Assembly (NCBI GenBank): GCA_013152415.1
Contig: JAADGI010000015.1
Span: 124,001 to 188,000, forward strand
Source: Gammaproteobacteria bacterium
GTDB taxonomy: Bacteria; Pseudomonadota; Gammaproteobacteria; HyVt-429
Length of the DNA: 64,000 nucleotides
Reading direction: 5' to 3'
In this document: positions 1-9,485 of the stretch, piece after piece
Layout: each line of letters opens with the position of its first letter
Numbering within the stretch: the stretch's first letter is position 1
Translations under genes and position numbers: made by a program
Notes under the pieces: model-generated
Seen by the model: the letters and a program-made list of their open reading frames with translations, nothing else
Database searches by the model: none
What the model was told of the DNA's origin: nothing

Positions 1-488
1 ATACTATAGAGCCAATTGTTCTTCTTACGGGTAAGCCCTTCAGGGCCGTTGTCTACATCCAGCAAGATGGCATCATAGGCACCCTGCTCGGTCTTTAAAA
101 TATGAGAGACATCCCCCTCACGTACAGTTACGCGTGGGTCCTGTAGCGGAAAAGCTGCACACTCTCCGAGCGGCCCCTTGTTCCACGCCACCACTGCCGG
201 TACTAATTCAGCCACCACCACCTGTGCCAAGTCACCGACATGCTGGAGCGCGGCGGCCAAGCTAAACCCCATACCCAATCCGCCGATGAGCAACCGTGGA
301 TCAGGACCGTTCATTAACCTGGCGCAAGTCAACTCGGCGAGTGCCTCTTCGGAACCATGAACACGGCTGTTCATCAACTCACCACGGCCTACAATCCGAA
401 TTGAGAATTCATCATCCCGTTGGTACAGGCGCAGCTCTCCGCCCTGTCCTGGTACTTGTGCACTATCGAGCAAAACCCAAGGGATCAT
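1..488 (-). CDS. Spermidine-synthase-like protein, 3' end cut by window edge
   Basis: I translated this by hand from the ATG at 488; it stays open to base 1, giving about 162 residues. It begins MIPWVLLDSAQV and carries a Rossmann glycine-rich stretch (LLIGGLGMGFSLAAAL, about residues 66-81) followed by VVVAELVPAVVAW and DAILLDVDNGPEG. This is the layout of the spermidine synthase / SAM-methyltransferase-like fold as found in standalone proteobacterial spermidine-synthase-like proteins. Whether it makes a polyamine or is another class I methyltransferase cannot be decided from the N-terminal part. Confidence 0.75.
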   Translation of the reverse strand, partial: MIPWVLLDSAQVPGQGGELRLYQRDDEFSIRIVGRGELMNSRVHGSEEALAELTCARLMNGPDPRLLIGGLGMGFSLAAALQHVGDLAQVVVAELVPAVVAWNKGPLGECAAFPLQDPRVTVREGDVSHILKTEQGAYDAILLDVDNGPEGLTRKKNNWLYS

Positions 489-500
489 AAACACCTCAAC

Positions 501-740
501 CTATTCACCCCAAGGGTTTCGATTTCCAAGACTCTTCAAATACAAGGCTTCCACTTTTTCTCTGGCCCACGGTGTTTTGCGCAAAAATTTCAGACTGGAT
601 TTGATACTAGGCTCATGGGAGAAACATTTAATCCGGATGGTTCGTCCCAATTTCTCCCAACCATGGCGGTCCACCAAGTGGATAAGTATCTTTTCCAGGG
701 TCACACCGTGCAGTGGATTATTGGCCTGAAGCGTATTCAT
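501..740 (-). CDS. VF530 family (DUF2132) small protein
   Basis: A 79-residue protein with the family signature [12 protein letters not shown] near the N-terminus, followed by [11 protein letters not shown] and the [16 protein letters not shown] block. VF530-type proteins are small helical proteins proposed to bind DNA; no biochemical function is established. The start ATG at 740 gives the usual family length. It runs in the same direction as the spermidine-synthase-like gene 13 bp downstream, so the two may be cotranscribed. Confidence 0.85.
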   Translation of the reverse strand: MNTLQANNPLHGVTLEKILIHLVDRHGWEKLGRTIRIKCFSHEPSIKSSLKFLRKTPWAREKVEALYLKSLGNRNPWGE

Positions 741-762
741 GCCATCACCCGAGAAATGACCA

Positions 763-1503
763 TCATTTCAATTCGCATGAACTTGATGTCTCCGGGGAAA
801 ACCACATTTGATAAAGTGAAATGATTATCTGTGCCCCAATGCTAAACCCCAGACACGCACCGGCGATAACCACCGTATAGGCAAATACAGGGTCCCACTT
901 GGTCAGAAACCATGCGGCGATATCCGCAAACACAGCAACAAACGGGGCCACAATCAGTGTGTATTTTAACCAAGGCCGCAATGTGGCTCGCTGAAATACA
1001 AGGCCCACGGTAAAGATTATAAAACCGATACCGAAGAAATGGATGTGGGATAATCTGACTATAGATTGAATCGACACACCGGTATCCACCACTGTAAGTT
1101 TTTTAACAGCACGGAATGAGGACAAATCTGAAACCTTTAAACTGGAATCTGCTCGGTGACACGCCACACAGCGGTTCTTGATAATGCCCTGAATTCGGCC
1201 ACGATAAGCCTGCTCGGTGGCACCGGACTTCAGCCATGCCACAAGATCATGGCGTTCACCGGGATTCTTTAGATATCGACCCATGCTACCCCGGATCGAG
1301 GCCTCAAAATCTGTGCCACTGCGATTGCCATAATAATTGGCCGCTATGTCCTCAACTGACAAACCGGCCTGGTCGTCGTTATCTGAATGGCTGGCGTACA
1401 GATAGACAAGCGCCATGAGGTAACCGACTCCCATCAATACCAGAAAAGCGCTATAAAACAGCCGCTCGCTCATTGTGCACTGTCGCAATATTCTTTGCCC
1501 CAT
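763..1503 (-). CDS. Membrane-anchored mono-haem c-type protein with C-terminal TM bundle
   Basis: A 246-residue protein with one TM segment at about residues 16-36, a periplasmic stretch with a single haem c motif CVACH at 112-116, then three more TM helices (about 150-172, 178-200, 205-228). The start at 1503 is favoured because GAGGTGG lies about 8 bases upstream; MSERLF at 1473 is the alternative. I do not recognise a characterised family. One haem in a quinol-accessible membrane protein suggests an electron-transfer or redox-sensing role, which is inference. It diverges from a second small cytochrome at 1621. Confidence 0.7.
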   Translation of the reverse strand: MGQRILRQCTMSERLFYSAFLVLMGVGYLMALVYLYASHSDNDDQAGLSVEDIAANYYGNRSGTDFEASIRGSMGRYLKNPGERHDLVAWLKSGATEQAYRGRIQGIIKNRCVACHRADSSLKVSDLSSFRAVKKLTVVDTGVSIQSIVRLSHIHFFGIGFIIFTVGLVFQRATLRPWLKYTLIVAPFVAVFADIAAWFLTKWDPVFAYTVVIAGACLGFSIGAQIIISLYQMWFSPETSSSCELK

Positions 1504-1620
1504 TTACCCCACCTCACAGACACCCCATAATCCACAATACCAGTGCGCCACTCACCCTACGCATTTCCCCTCTCTCAGCTACACTTAGACTATAGTAGGA
1601 ACAAAACGAGGAGGATGGCA

Positions 1621-1923
1621 ATGTATTATTTAAATCGACTGTCAATAGCAACGGCCCTGGCCATCGGTAATCTGGCAGTGGGCAGCGTCACCTATGGTGC
1701 CGATATCAACTACGGGCGGACTCTTTACAATAAAGACTGCACTTCCTGCCACACAACTGATATCCATGGACCAAAATCCAGCATAAAGTCCCCGGAAAAA
1801 CTGCGCAAAGAAGTGAGTCAATGGGCGAAAGACTCCGGTTTAAAATGGAGCGAAGAAGAAACCAATGACGTGACCGAATTTCTGATAAAGGAATTCTATT
1901 TATTTGATAAAGCCGAAAAATAA
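1621..1923 (+). CDS. Small secreted mono-haem cytochrome c
   Basis: The start at 1621 is set by AGGAGG at 1609-1614, six bases upstream; an in-frame ATG at 1615 sits on top of that site. The 100-residue product has a signal peptide ending near VTYGA (residue 27) and one haem motif CTSCH at 40-44. There is no obvious distal methionine in a conserved context, and the last 50 residues are charged (KSPEKLRKEVSQWAKD), as in DUF1924/SHP-like small cytochromes. A periplasmic electron carrier is likely. Its partner may be the divergently encoded membrane haem protein. Confidence 0.8.
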   Translation: MYYLNRLSIATALAIGNLAVGSVTYGADINYGRTLYNKDCTSCHTTDIHGPKSSIKSPEKLRKEVSQWAKDSGLKWSEEETNDVTEFLIKEFYLFDKAEK

Positions 1924-1958
1924 TATGCCCTGAATAGCAACGGAATGCACGCCCCTAA

Positions 1959-3590
1959 TTACCGGCCATTACTGGCCTTCTTGTCTATGGCAGCGGGCAC
2001 TTCCACTCCCTGACTGTGCAGGTAGTCTTCATAGTTGCCGCCAAAATTCACCACACCTGTAGCGCTTAACTCAATAACACGGGTCGCCAATGATGAGACG
2101 AATTCACGGTCATGGCTGACAAACAGCAATGTACCGGGGTAGTTCTCCAGTGCAGTATTAAGCGATTCGATGGATTCCATATCCAGGTGATTGGTGGGCT
2201 CATCCATGAGCAGAATATTGGATTTTTGCATCATCAATTTACCAAACAACATACGCCCTTGTTCGCCACCGGAAATGATTTTCACCGATTTATCAATGTC
2301 GCCCTGGGAAAATAATAGCCTTCCCAATATAGCACGCACCGCCTGTTCATCATCGCTGGGCTGTTTCCACTGACTCATCCAGTCGAACAGACTCTGGTCC
2401 TGAGCAAAGTCCTCTGCATGGTCCTGGGCAAAGTATCCGATATTGACGTTTTCGGACCATTTAATTTTACCGTTCTGGGGCTGCATCTGATTGACCAATG
2501 TACGCAACAATGTGGTCTTGCCAATACCATTGGGACCAATGATGGCAACACGTTCACCGACCTCAATGGTCATGTCCAGACCACTGAACAGCGGAGTATC
2601 GTCGTAACCCTGGACCAGCCCCTTTACCTCTAACGCCAGACGATAGAGTTTTTTGTCCTGACTAAAGCGGATAAATGGATTGACACGACTCGACGGCTTG
2701 ATGTCCTCGAGTTTGATCTTTTCGATCTGCTTGGCACGGGAGGTCGCCTGCTTGGCCTTGGAGGCGTTGGCAGAGAAACGGCTGACAAAACTCTGCAACT
2801 CGGCAATCTGGGCCTTTTTCTTGGCGTTATCGGCATATTGTTGATCGCGCACCAAAGTCGATGCGGTCATGTATTCATCGTAATTGCCAGGATAGACACG
2901 CAACTCACCGTAATCGAGATCAGCCATATGGGTACAAACCCGATTCAGAAAGTGGCGATCGTGGGAAATGATGACCATGGTGCTGTTGCGCTCATTGAGC
3001 ACTTCTTCGAGCCAGCGGATGGTGTTGATATCCAGGTTATTGGTTGGCTCGTCGAGCAACATGATATCAGGATCGGCGAATAGTGCCTGTGCCAGCAGCA
3101 CCCGCAATTTCCAACCTGGTGCTACGGCACTCATGGGCCCAGCGTGCTGCTCGATAGGAATATCCACACCGAGCAATAATTCACCGGCTCGGGCCTCAGC
3201 GGTGTAGCCATCCAACTCGGCAAACTCTACCTCTAAATTGGCGACTTCCATGCCCTCGGCTTCACTCATCTCGGCAAGACCATAAATACGGTCACGTTCC
3301 TGCTTTACGGCCCACAGCCGTGCGTGCCCCATGATAACGGTGTCGATCACCGTGTGATTCTCAAAGGCAAACTGATCCTGCTGCAAAATGCCGATACGCT
3401 CATTGGGGTCAGTCGAGATATTGCCTGCAGTTGGCTCCAAATCGCCCCCGAGGATCCTCATCAACGTGGATTTACCGCAGCCATTGGCACCGATCAGGCC
3501 ATAGCGATTGCCATTGCCGAATTTGACTGAGATGTTCTCGAACAGGGGCTTGGCCCCAAACTGCATAGTAATATTGGCTGTAGCTAACAC
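1959..3590 (-). CDS. ybiT: ABC-F family ATPase YbiT
   Basis: A soluble 543-residue protein with two ATP-binding cassettes and no TM segments. The first Walker A is GANGCGKST (about 35-43). The first signature is the degenerate [12 protein letters not shown] typical of YbiT, followed by [11 protein letters not shown]-type Walker B. The second cassette has [17 protein letters not shown] and [15 protein letters not shown] proteins act on ribosomes (E-site binding, relief of stalling) rather than in transport. Length and motif order match YbiT closely. Confidence 0.95.
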   Translation of the reverse strand: MLATANITMQFGAKPLFENISVKFGNGNRYGLIGANGCGKSTLMRILGGDLEPTAGNISTDPNERIGILQQDQFAFENHTVIDTVIMGHARLWAVKQERDRIYGLAEMSEAEGMEVANLEVEFAELDGYTAEARAGELLLGVDIPIEQHAGPMSAVAPGWKLRVLLAQALFADPDIMLLDEPTNNLDINTIRWLEEVLNERNSTMVIISHDRHFLNRVCTHMADLDYGELRVYPGNYDEYMTASTLVRDQQYADNAKKKAQIAELQSFVSRFSANASKAKQATSRAKQIEKIKLEDIKPSSRVNPFIRFSQDKKLYRLALEVKGLVQGYDDTPLFSGLDMTIEVGERVAIIGPNGIGKTTLLRTLVNQMQPQNGKIKWSENVNIGYFAQDHAEDFAQDQSLFDWMSQWKQPSDDEQAVRAILGRLLFSQGDIDKSVKIISGGEQGRMLFGKLMMQKSNILLMDEPTNHLDMESIESLNTALENYPGTLLFVSHDREFVSSLATRVIELSATGVVNFGGNYEDYLHSQGVEVPAAIDKKASNGR

Positions 3591-3667
3591 GATCGAATCC
3601 AGGGTGGTGGAGAAAAGCGCGGCATTGTCTCACAGATGACACCCCACTGCGATGGCCCCGTGCGGGG

Positions 3668-3700
3668 TTAAAGGTGGGGGATCGCCCTGGCCACCTTTAA
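3668..3700 (-). terminator. Hairpin after the RRM gene
   Basis: TTAAAGGTGG at 3668-3677 and CCACCTTTAA at 3691-3700 form a perfect 10-bp inverted repeat with a 13-base loop, starting 13 bases after the RRM gene stop on the minus strand. There is no long T-run after it, so it may be an imperfect terminator or an RNA-stabilising hairpin. Confidence 0.4.
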
Positions 3701-3712
3701 ATCACACCATCA

Positions 3713-3994
3713 TTATGATTTTTTCCAAGGACCCCTTGCAGTAGCACCCATCATGGCCTCTTTGGCCTTTTTTACACGGATTTTATTGCCGCCGACATCC
3801 TGGGCATTCAACTCCTGGATAGCCTCTTTGGCCTCATCAATGCGAGGCATATCAACGAACCCAAAACCCTTGGATTTCCCTGTTACCTCATCCATCACCA
3901 GATTGCAGTACCGCACACCCCCATAGGCCTTGAACAAGGCCAGCACCTCTGCTTGTGTCGTTTCGCGAGACAAATTACGCACCAGAATTTTCAT
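3713..3994 (-). CDS. RNA-binding protein with one RRM domain
   Basis: The RRM begins at residue 1 if translation starts at ATG 3994 (MKILVRNLSRETTQ), giving 93 residues. An upstream start at 4060 would add a non-conserved cysteine-bearing leader and is less likely. RNP2 is ILVRNL and RNP1 is KGFGFVDM. The tail is basic. This is the small bacterial RRM (Rbp-like) type that binds RNA, often linked to cold response; the specific target is unknown. Confidence 0.88.
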   Translation of the reverse strand: MKILVRNLSRETTQAEVLALFKAYGGVRYCNLVMDEVTGKSKGFGFVDMPRIDEAKEAIQELNAQDVGGNKIRVKKAKEAMMGATARGPWKKS

Positions 3995-4126
3995 AATCGC
4001 ACCATAGTGAGTTCTGGGGACAGTATACTGCCCTTTCTCGACACAGGCACTGCACGCCACAATAAAATGTTCAGTTACTCACTGTCATTTTTGTTGGACT
4101 TTATTCACTCTGATGAAACAAGCGCC

Positions 4127-5242
4127 CTACCGAACGATACGAATAGGATGATAGGCCTGATTATTGTGCAGCCAGCTTTCGCTCACCCGATAATTGTCGT
4201 TAACCAATACACCCAGATAGTAAGTCCGCCCTACTTGAAGGTTATTCGGAATGGTCAGACTTGTACCTGTAGACCAAGGTGTGTCCAGGTTCATATTCAT
4301 TCTTCTACCGCCAATCCTCCTGTCCTGGGTTGAGATATTCATATCATTAGAAATATAGAAACCAACCCTCACATTGCGGTGATTTGTACCCCCCACATTT
4401 TCGTACGTGAAAGTGGCATTCACCCGCTGACCACGCGCTACCTCAAACCGCCTACCATCTGCGGTATTACGCCAACGCACAACACGGCCATTGGCCGCAT
4501 CCCGTATCTGGCCCCAGCTGTGATCACTGTAACCACCATTAGATCCCACACGTACAAAGGGACTGGCGGCCAGGTCAGTTTGGCCATTATCACGACCATA
4601 AAGATAAACAAGCCCTCGACCAGTATCTTCTCCCACATAGGGGATATATTCACCGTTTACAGTCGCATGGAGGTGGGTAAAATCCTCGCCCATTACATTG
4701 TAAAAACGATCCTCATGGCCCAAGTATCCACTGTGGGCCAACTCATGCAAGGCAGCGCTATAGAAGGGCCGGAATCGGCCACCCCATGCACTCACATTGG
4801 TGCGCCGAAAGCGATTGCCAAAATCCCAACGGGTATCACTGGAGAAACCCACATCAATCTCCTTGACCCCACGTTCCCAGCCAAAAAACCAATAACAGTC
4901 CTTTTGTACATAGGCACAGGCTGGCCCACAAATATCACCCCTACGGGCAAAATAGATCTGGTTCTTGCCATCACCATGTCTTATTCTCCGGCTACGATCA
5001 ATGCTACCAATTCGGTAGTCAAAGTTGCTGGCATTTCGATTAAAAAATATATTGATCGTATAGCGCAAAGCGGCCATTAATCGATCATCACTACCAAAAC
5101 TTGCCTGTGATGGCGCGATAGTCACCGTATTACGGGAAAATTTCTGCGCCGAACCCCCACATGTTCTATAACTGTAGGCATGCACCCATGAGGTTGACAT
5201 CATCAAGCCCAGTGCCACAAAACCATATGTAGTTATCCTCAT
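4127..5242 (-). CDS. Secreted metzincin-like zinc metalloprotease with C-terminal CARDB-like domain
   Basis: ATG 5242 is chosen because AGGAGGG lies 8 bases upstream and the protein then starts with a signal peptide (MRITTYGFVALGLM...VHA). Of 371 residues, about 166-176 read HELAHSGYLGH: the HExxH zinc site with the third histidine at metzincin spacing but the glycine displaced by one. VMG at 183-185 fits a Met-turn. Residues from about 255 to the end resemble a CARDB-type beta-sandwich (VNATFTYENVGG...YYLGVLVN). The ATGA overlap with the upstream gene shows translational coupling. The substrate is unknown. Confidence 0.7.
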   Translation of the reverse strand: MRITTYGFVALGLMMSTSWVHAYSYRTCGGSAQKFSRNTVTIAPSQASFGSDDRLMAALRYTINIFFNRNASNFDYRIGSIDRSRRIRHGDGKNQIYFARRGDICGPACAYVQKDCYWFFGWERGVKEIDVGFSSDTRWDFGNRFRRTNVSAWGGRFRPFYSAALHELAHSGYLGHEDRFYNVMGEDFTHLHATVNGEYIPYVGEDTGRGLVYLYGRDNGQTDLAASPFVRVGSNGGYSDHSWGQIRDAANGRVVRWRNTADGRRFEVARGQRVNATFTYENVGGTNHRNVRVGFYISNDMNISTQDRRIGGRRMNMNLDTPWSTGTSLTIPNNLQVGRTYYLGVLVNDNYRVSESWLHNNQAYHPIRIVR

Positions 5243-6189
5243 TGTGTGGGCCCTCCTGATTTCAATACCCATCGATTTGGATTATAGGTTGCCGTACCCT
5301 CTATAGTCTGGGGCGCCTGTATGCCCACATGCCCCTTAAACACGAACCGCTGACGAGGGTCCTGGGAGACAAACCTAGCCCTGGGAGTTGGCAACTTTCT
5401 GGCGATTGCTTGTAGCTTGCTGACAAAAATATTCATTGATACAGGTTTCGCTGGTGCTGTTCTAGGTTGTTGTACCCGCTTTGTCACAATATACGGTGGA
5501 GCCTCTTTTTCGTATTTCACCTTTGCCACGGGGATGGACATACCCTTCTGGCTGATAATCTCAGTGGCCTTGCTACGCATTAGCAATCCCTCAAAAGAAG
5601 GAGTAGGAAATATCTTTAGGCTAAGCTTTGGGTGTATGCCACCCTCAAATATCACCCAACCTTTTTTATTGAATCTGGTTAACGCAACACCGATACTGCT
5701 GTATACACCGCCCCTGTACTCTCGAAACTGGCCAAGTTCTCCCAAGACCAGTGGCATCCTGAGACGACCATTACCTTTAATCATCACAACTTGCCTTTCA
5801 CCTTTGATGAAGGTCGCAGACGCAGAAGAATCGTAGAGAGCACCTTTTCCATCGGGTCCACCATAAAATCGCAGAGTGACATATTTTTTTCCAGTGCTGC
5901 CGTATATCTCTTTGATTACCCGATAGGTAACAAAGGTGTGTGGTGGACCATCAAGGATAGGAGCCCATCGGCGTGTACCTTTAGATTTTGACGTCTTGAG
6001 TCCAGATGGGTCGGCGTAATCAATTTTTGAAATTTGACCGTAAAATACAACATCCGCCTTGATCATCAAGGATTTTAAGGTGGGGTTTTCTCCGGGCACA
6101 TGCGCAAACAGTGGAAAAGGAGAAATTACAGACACAAATAACACCGCAACAATCAGTCGGTAATTTGAATTTCGTGTTATTTTTTTCAC
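5239..6189 (-). CDS. Secreted protein of unknown function, coupled to the metalloprotease
   Basis: The start is a GTG at 6189 with GAGGGT about 6 bases upstream; no better ATG exists. The 316-residue product has a signal peptide (YRLIVAVLFVSVISPFPLFA). A strand-rich N-terminal region (DVVFYGQISKIDYAD ... TFVTYRVIKEIYG) resembles small secreted OB/NTR-like domains in pattern only. The remaining 120 residues are basic and proline-rich. Its stop overlaps the start of the metalloprotease by ATGA, so the two are made together; it could be an inhibitor, chaperone or co-factor of that protease (inference). Confidence 0.6.
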   Translation of the reverse strand: MKKITRNSNYRLIVAVLFVSVISPFPLFAHVPGENPTLKSLMIKADVVFYGQISKIDYADPSGLKTSKSKGTRRWAPILDGPPHTFVTYRVIKEIYGSTGKKYVTLRFYGGPDGKGALYDSSASATFIKGERQVVMIKGNGRLRMPLVLGELGQFREYRGGVYSSIGVALTRFNKKGWVIFEGGIHPKLSLKIFPTPSFEGLLMRSKATEIISQKGMSIPVAKVKYEKEAPPYIVTKRVQQPRTAPAKPVSMNIFVSKLQAIARKLPTPRARFVSQDPRQRFVFKGHVGIQAPQTIEGTATYNPNRWVLKSGGPTQ

Positions 6190-6332
6190 GTTGCACCCTC
6201 GCTAAATAAATGATCAAAGTTATCATGTGCTAAATGGATATTTATTTTTCTATTACAGTGTAGCAGGAATTTTAGCGACTGGTAGATCCACCTATGTGGA
6301 AACAACAAGGCACTATACTCAACACAAATCAA

Positions 6333-6540
6333 CTTGTAAGACGGGACAAAAAGGTAGGGTCCTAAGACTACAGATTGTAGCCGCTGCCGATCAGCTATTT
6401 TATCAACAAGGATATAAAAATACTCTTTTACAAATTTATCAGTCTGTGCGCGGAACTGGCAAACACAACCGACTAATTCGATGCCCAAACAAATGGAAAA
6501 CCACCTGCTACGGCTTCAGTCGTAATGGTTTAAACAGATA
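6333..6540 (+). pseudogene. Decayed TetR-family regulator fragment
   Basis: The stretch near 6371-6430 encodes QIVAAADQLFYQQGYKNT, a clear match to the TetR N-terminal helices (normally ILxAADxLFYxxGYxxT). The basic lead-in VRRDKK lies in a different frame just upstream (6336-6353) and ends in a stop. After the match, the DNA-recognition helix and the core do not continue in any frame. At least two frameshifts or a large deletion are needed, so this is a remnant. Confidence 0.5.
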
Positions 6541-6771
6541 CTCCAATCCATTAATTTTTATTTCGTGAACAATGCCTAGCATCTTCCCTAATTCACCCAC
6601 TGGGAATCCTTTGTTTGCAAACCAAATGACATAGGGCTCAGGTAAATCAATTAGCAATCGGTTTTTATATTTTCCGAAAGGCATACGGTATCGCGCAAGT
6701 TTTAGAAACTCATCGGGGTCAGGGGCAAGTGAAATGCTACTTTGGTTATTACCCATATCATTCAATGTCAT
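6508..6771 (-). CDS. DUF3820 family protein
   Basis: An 87-residue protein with the DUF3820 hallmark MPFGKYKNRLLIDLPEPYV followed by WFANKGFPVGELGKML. Family members are small cytoplasmic proteins, some annotated as putative quorum-sensing-regulated virulence factors; no reaction is known. It lies 23 bp downstream of the YhiN-like gene in the same direction. Confidence 0.85.
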   Translation of the reverse strand: MTLNDMGNNQSSISLAPDPDEFLKLARYRMPFGKYKNRLLIDLPEPYVIWFANKGFPVGELGKMLGIVHEIKINGLEYLFKPLRLKP

Positions 6772-6794
6772 TTACAACAAAACGACCAAACTGA

Positions 6795-7976
6795 CTAGAC
6801 ATATTGCCCAGCACACCACGCCGATGACCAGGCCCATTGAAAATTATAACCACCAAGCCACCCCGTTACATCCACGACTTCACCAATAAAATACAGACCG
6901 GATACATTATTGCACTCCATAGTCTTAGACGACAGGGCATCACAATCCACACCCCCCAGGGTAACCTCAGCCGTGCGATAGCCTTCCGTGCCATTGGGTT
7001 TGATCATCCACTGCTTGAACAATGATGCTATGTGTTTAATTTCACTTTCATTCAATCCATGCAACACACTTTCGGCAAACTCTTGGCCTAGAAAAAGGGA
7101 TACCAGACGCTTTGGTAAATACTTTAATAAAGCCGTTTTTAGATGCGTATTGGGTTGCCGATTCTTGGTTGACTTCAACTCATAAAATAAATCAACATCC
7201 GGTAACAGGTCAATCTGAATAGTTCTTCCAGGACGCCAATAAGAGGACAGCTGTAATATAGCGGGGCCACTCAAACCCCGATGGGTAAATAAAATATTTT
7301 CTCGAAAACTTTTAGTCGCATCACTGACAATACTGTCTACAGCAACACCTGATAACACAGAAAACTTTGATTTATCTTCGGGCTGCAATGTAAAGGGAAC
7401 CAAAGCTGCCGAAGTGGGCCACACTTTAATATCAAATTGTTCGGCCAATTTATAACCGAAGGCACTGGCCCCCAGGGTAGGAACAGACAAGCCACCAGTC
7501 GCAACAACCAGCGCCTCACACTGAATGTTACCCATGCTACTGGAAACCATAAACTGCTGGCCCGGCCCCTTATTTACAGCATCAATACTAGTGTTCACAT
7601 GCACCGATACACCCGATCGATCACACTCGGCCAACAACATGCTAACAATGTCTTTTGCGCTATGATCACAAAATAACTGCCCATGTGATTTTTCATGGAA
7701 TTTAATGCCATGACTTTTTACCAGCTCCATAAAATCCCATTGTGTGTATCGGCTCAATGCAGACTTACAGAAATGCGGGTTATGAGAAATATAGTTTTCT
7801 GCGCTGACAGAATAGTTGGTGAAATTACAACGACCCCCACCTGACATCAATATTTTCTTTCCAACTTTATTGGAATGGTCTAATACTGTAACCTTGCGGC
7901 CACGTTTACCGGCCTCAATAGCACACATCAGCCCCGAAGCACTGGCCCCAATAATAATGACATCTGTTTGTTGCAT
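6795..7976 (-). CDS. NAD(P)/FAD-dependent oxidoreductase, YhiN/HI0933 family
   Basis: The N-terminus holds the FAD-binding GASASGLMCAIEAGKRG motif and the family-specific KILMSGGGRCNFTN. The middle has ALVVATGGLSVPTLGASAFGY, and the C-terminus has GLYFIGEVVDVTGWLGGYNFQWAW, all diagnostic of the HI0933/YhiN group. At 393 residues it is full length. The substrate in gammaproteobacteria is not established. Upstream of it lies ycgL in the same orientation. Confidence 0.92.
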   Translation of the reverse strand: MQQTDVIIIGASASGLMCAIEAGKRGRKVTVLDHSNKVGKKILMSGGGRCNFTNYSVSAENYISHNPHFCKSALSRYTQWDFMELVKSHGIKFHEKSHGQLFCDHSAKDIVSMLLAECDRSGVSVHVNTSIDAVNKGPGQQFMVSSSMGNIQCEALVVATGGLSVPTLGASAFGYKLAEQFDIKVWPTSAALVPFTLQPEDKSKFSVLSGVAVDSIVSDATKSFRENILFTHRGLSGPAILQLSSYWRPGRTIQIDLLPDVDLFYELKSTKNRQPNTHLKTALLKYLPKRLVSLFLGQEFAESVLHGLNESEIKHIASLFKQWMIKPNGTEGYRTAEVTLGGVDCDALSSKTMECNNVSGLYFIGEVVDVTGWLGGYNFQWAWSSAWCAGQYV

Positions 7977-8063
7977 AACCTATAGAGGTGTAACGGGGCG
8001 ATGCTTAGCTTTTAATAGACGGGGAAAATACTCTTGATAAATAGTGCGCTACCCTCAACCGGA

Positions 8064-8357
8064 TCAAAACCCATCAGAATAATTTTCCAGAGAACTGGCA
8101 TCCCTGTGCAATAACTCACTCGGGGGCATCTGCAGATAGAAGCCTTTAGCCTCCAGGGCTACAATGACTTCACCCACGTCCACCCGCGCCAGCTTCCGAT
8201 CCGGCGATAATTCCAGTTCCATCGTCTTGTCCAATCGACCAGTGAGCTTAATCAGATCTTCAGGCAGGTCCTTTAGCAATGCGTCTTCGTCACCCTTATA
8301 GGGCACATAAAGATACATTTCCTGTTTTTTGCTACAACGAAAAATAACTGTTTTCAT
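8064..8357 (-). CDS. ycgL: YcgL domain protein
   Basis: Translation from ATG 8357 (MKTVIFRCSKKQEMYLYV) gives 97 residues matching the YcgL fold. Conserved parts are the SKK..MYLYV strand, the ELSPDRKLARVDVGEV region and the end GFYLQMPPSELL. YcgL proteins are small cytoplasmic proteins of unknown function widespread in gammaproteobacteria. It lies 37 bp downstream of the ParA gene on the same strand. Confidence 0.88.
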   Translation of the reverse strand: MKTVIFRCSKKQEMYLYVPYKGDEDALLKDLPEDLIKLTGRLDKTMELELSPDRKLARVDVGEVIVALEAKGFYLQMPPSELLHRDASSLENYSDGF

Positions 8358-8394
8358 GGGACACCAACAATTACACCGAACCACCGGACACTTC

Positions 8395-9291
8395 TTACCC
8401 CTTAGAGCGTGCAGTAAACCCTGCTTTTTCAGCAACTTCTAAGGCAACTTTTCGCACATGGCCATAGTACTTTTCATAGCGTTCTCGCAAAGCCCCAAAT
8501 TCCAGGCTATCGTCACTGGCGGTAGATAACGTAGGGGCCTCCGGCAAGAAATTTTTGAGCACCACAGTATTTTGTTGTGCGGCCAATTCTTGCAACTCCT
8601 CGTGGTGCAAGCGATATTGTTTAGCCCGTTTGTCAGTTTTATTCAGGATAATCCCACCCAATTGTGGGACTTTTATTTTTTGGTCTCTCGCAATCCGCCT
8701 GACGTATTGAATATTCTCAAAGGCATCAGGTAGTGCATTCAATGTTACCCGAGAAGGATCTGTTGGCACAAAAATAACATTAGACATTAATAGCCCTGCA
8801 AGGGGAATCTTGTTGCGTTGGTCAATATTTGCAGGTAAGTCTACAATGGTGATATCAAAATGTGGATCTAAGGCCTCTTTAAGTACCTTCGCCATACGCA
8901 CAAAACAACGAAGGTCACAGTTTTTTTCGATCTCAACAATGCCGTCTCTTTCTGGTGCTATAACCCATAGCTTGCCTAACGAAAGTTGACGACCGCGTGA
9001 TACCCCCTCAGGCCGTAATAACACATATTCACCAAGATCAATTTTGGCACCTGACCTCAATTTCTGGATCAAAGGGGCCACCGTCCTTTTCTCCTGACGC
9101 GCCCATGCCACAGTACGCAAACCCACCAAGGAGATTGAGCTTGATCCCTGCCCGTCCAGGTCTATGACCAATATTCTGGGTTCTCGCTGACGAACCGTCA
9201 CCGCCCCAGATGAAAAATAATCCGCTAAAAACAGTGAAACGGTAGATTTCCCAACCCCACCCTTATTGTTATAAATCGCGATTGTTTTCAT
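8395..9291 (-). CDS. ParA/MinD-like P-loop ATPase, orphan
   Basis: ATG 9291 is preceded by GGGGAGGAG and starts the protein right at the deviant Walker A (KGGVGKST at residues 10-17), as in ParA proteins. VIDLDGQG and ITIVDLPANID give the switch/Walker B positions, and VFVPTDPSRVTLNAL is typical of the family. No ParB or centromere-like iterons lie nearby, so a chromosomal-cargo positioning role or a regulatory one is more likely than plasmid partition. 299 residues. Confidence 0.85.
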   Translation of the reverse strand: MKTIAIYNNKGGVGKSTVSLFLADYFSSGAVTVRQREPRILVIDLDGQGSSSISLVGLRTVAWARQEKRTVAPLIQKLRSGAKIDLGEYVLLRPEGVSRGRQLSLGKLWVIAPERDGIVEIEKNCDLRCFVRMAKVLKEALDPHFDITIVDLPANIDQRNKIPLAGLLMSNVIFVPTDPSRVTLNALPDAFENIQYVRRIARDQKIKVPQLGGIILNKTDKRAKQYRLHHEELQELAAQQNTVVLKNFLPEAPTLSTASDDSLEFGALRERYEKYYGHVRKVALEVAEKAGFTARSKG

Positions 9292-9428
9292 CTCCTCCCC
9301 TTCCGCACAAACCCGATACACTGATCTCAAGTGTGCAGTCTAGACAAAATCACCCTGGCCCTATCACGTCTACTTTTCCTGTTATATCAACAACAGGGTA
9401 CACCTTCACGGGCCGAGCATACCACGGT

Positions 9429-9460
9429 GGGGACAATCAGGGACAGACTGAGCTGTCCCC
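9429..9460 (-). terminator. GGGACAG/CTGTCCC hairpin downstream of the fascin-repeat gene
   Basis: GGGACAG (9440-9446) and CTGTCCC (9453-9459) pair perfectly with a 6-base loop, and a second GGGGACA at 9429-9435 offers an alternative partner. It lies about 25 bases past the stop of the minus-strand gene at 9486. A T-run is missing on the exit side. The word resembles GGGGACAG motifs common in dispersed gammaproteobacterial repeats. Confidence 0.35.
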
Positions 9461-9485
9461 TTTAAATATTTGCTTCTTAACAAGC

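Noticed and set aside
8395-9291. Plasmid-type partition locus
   Set aside because: ParA has no ParB neighbour and no iterated sites; surrounding genes are chromosomal.
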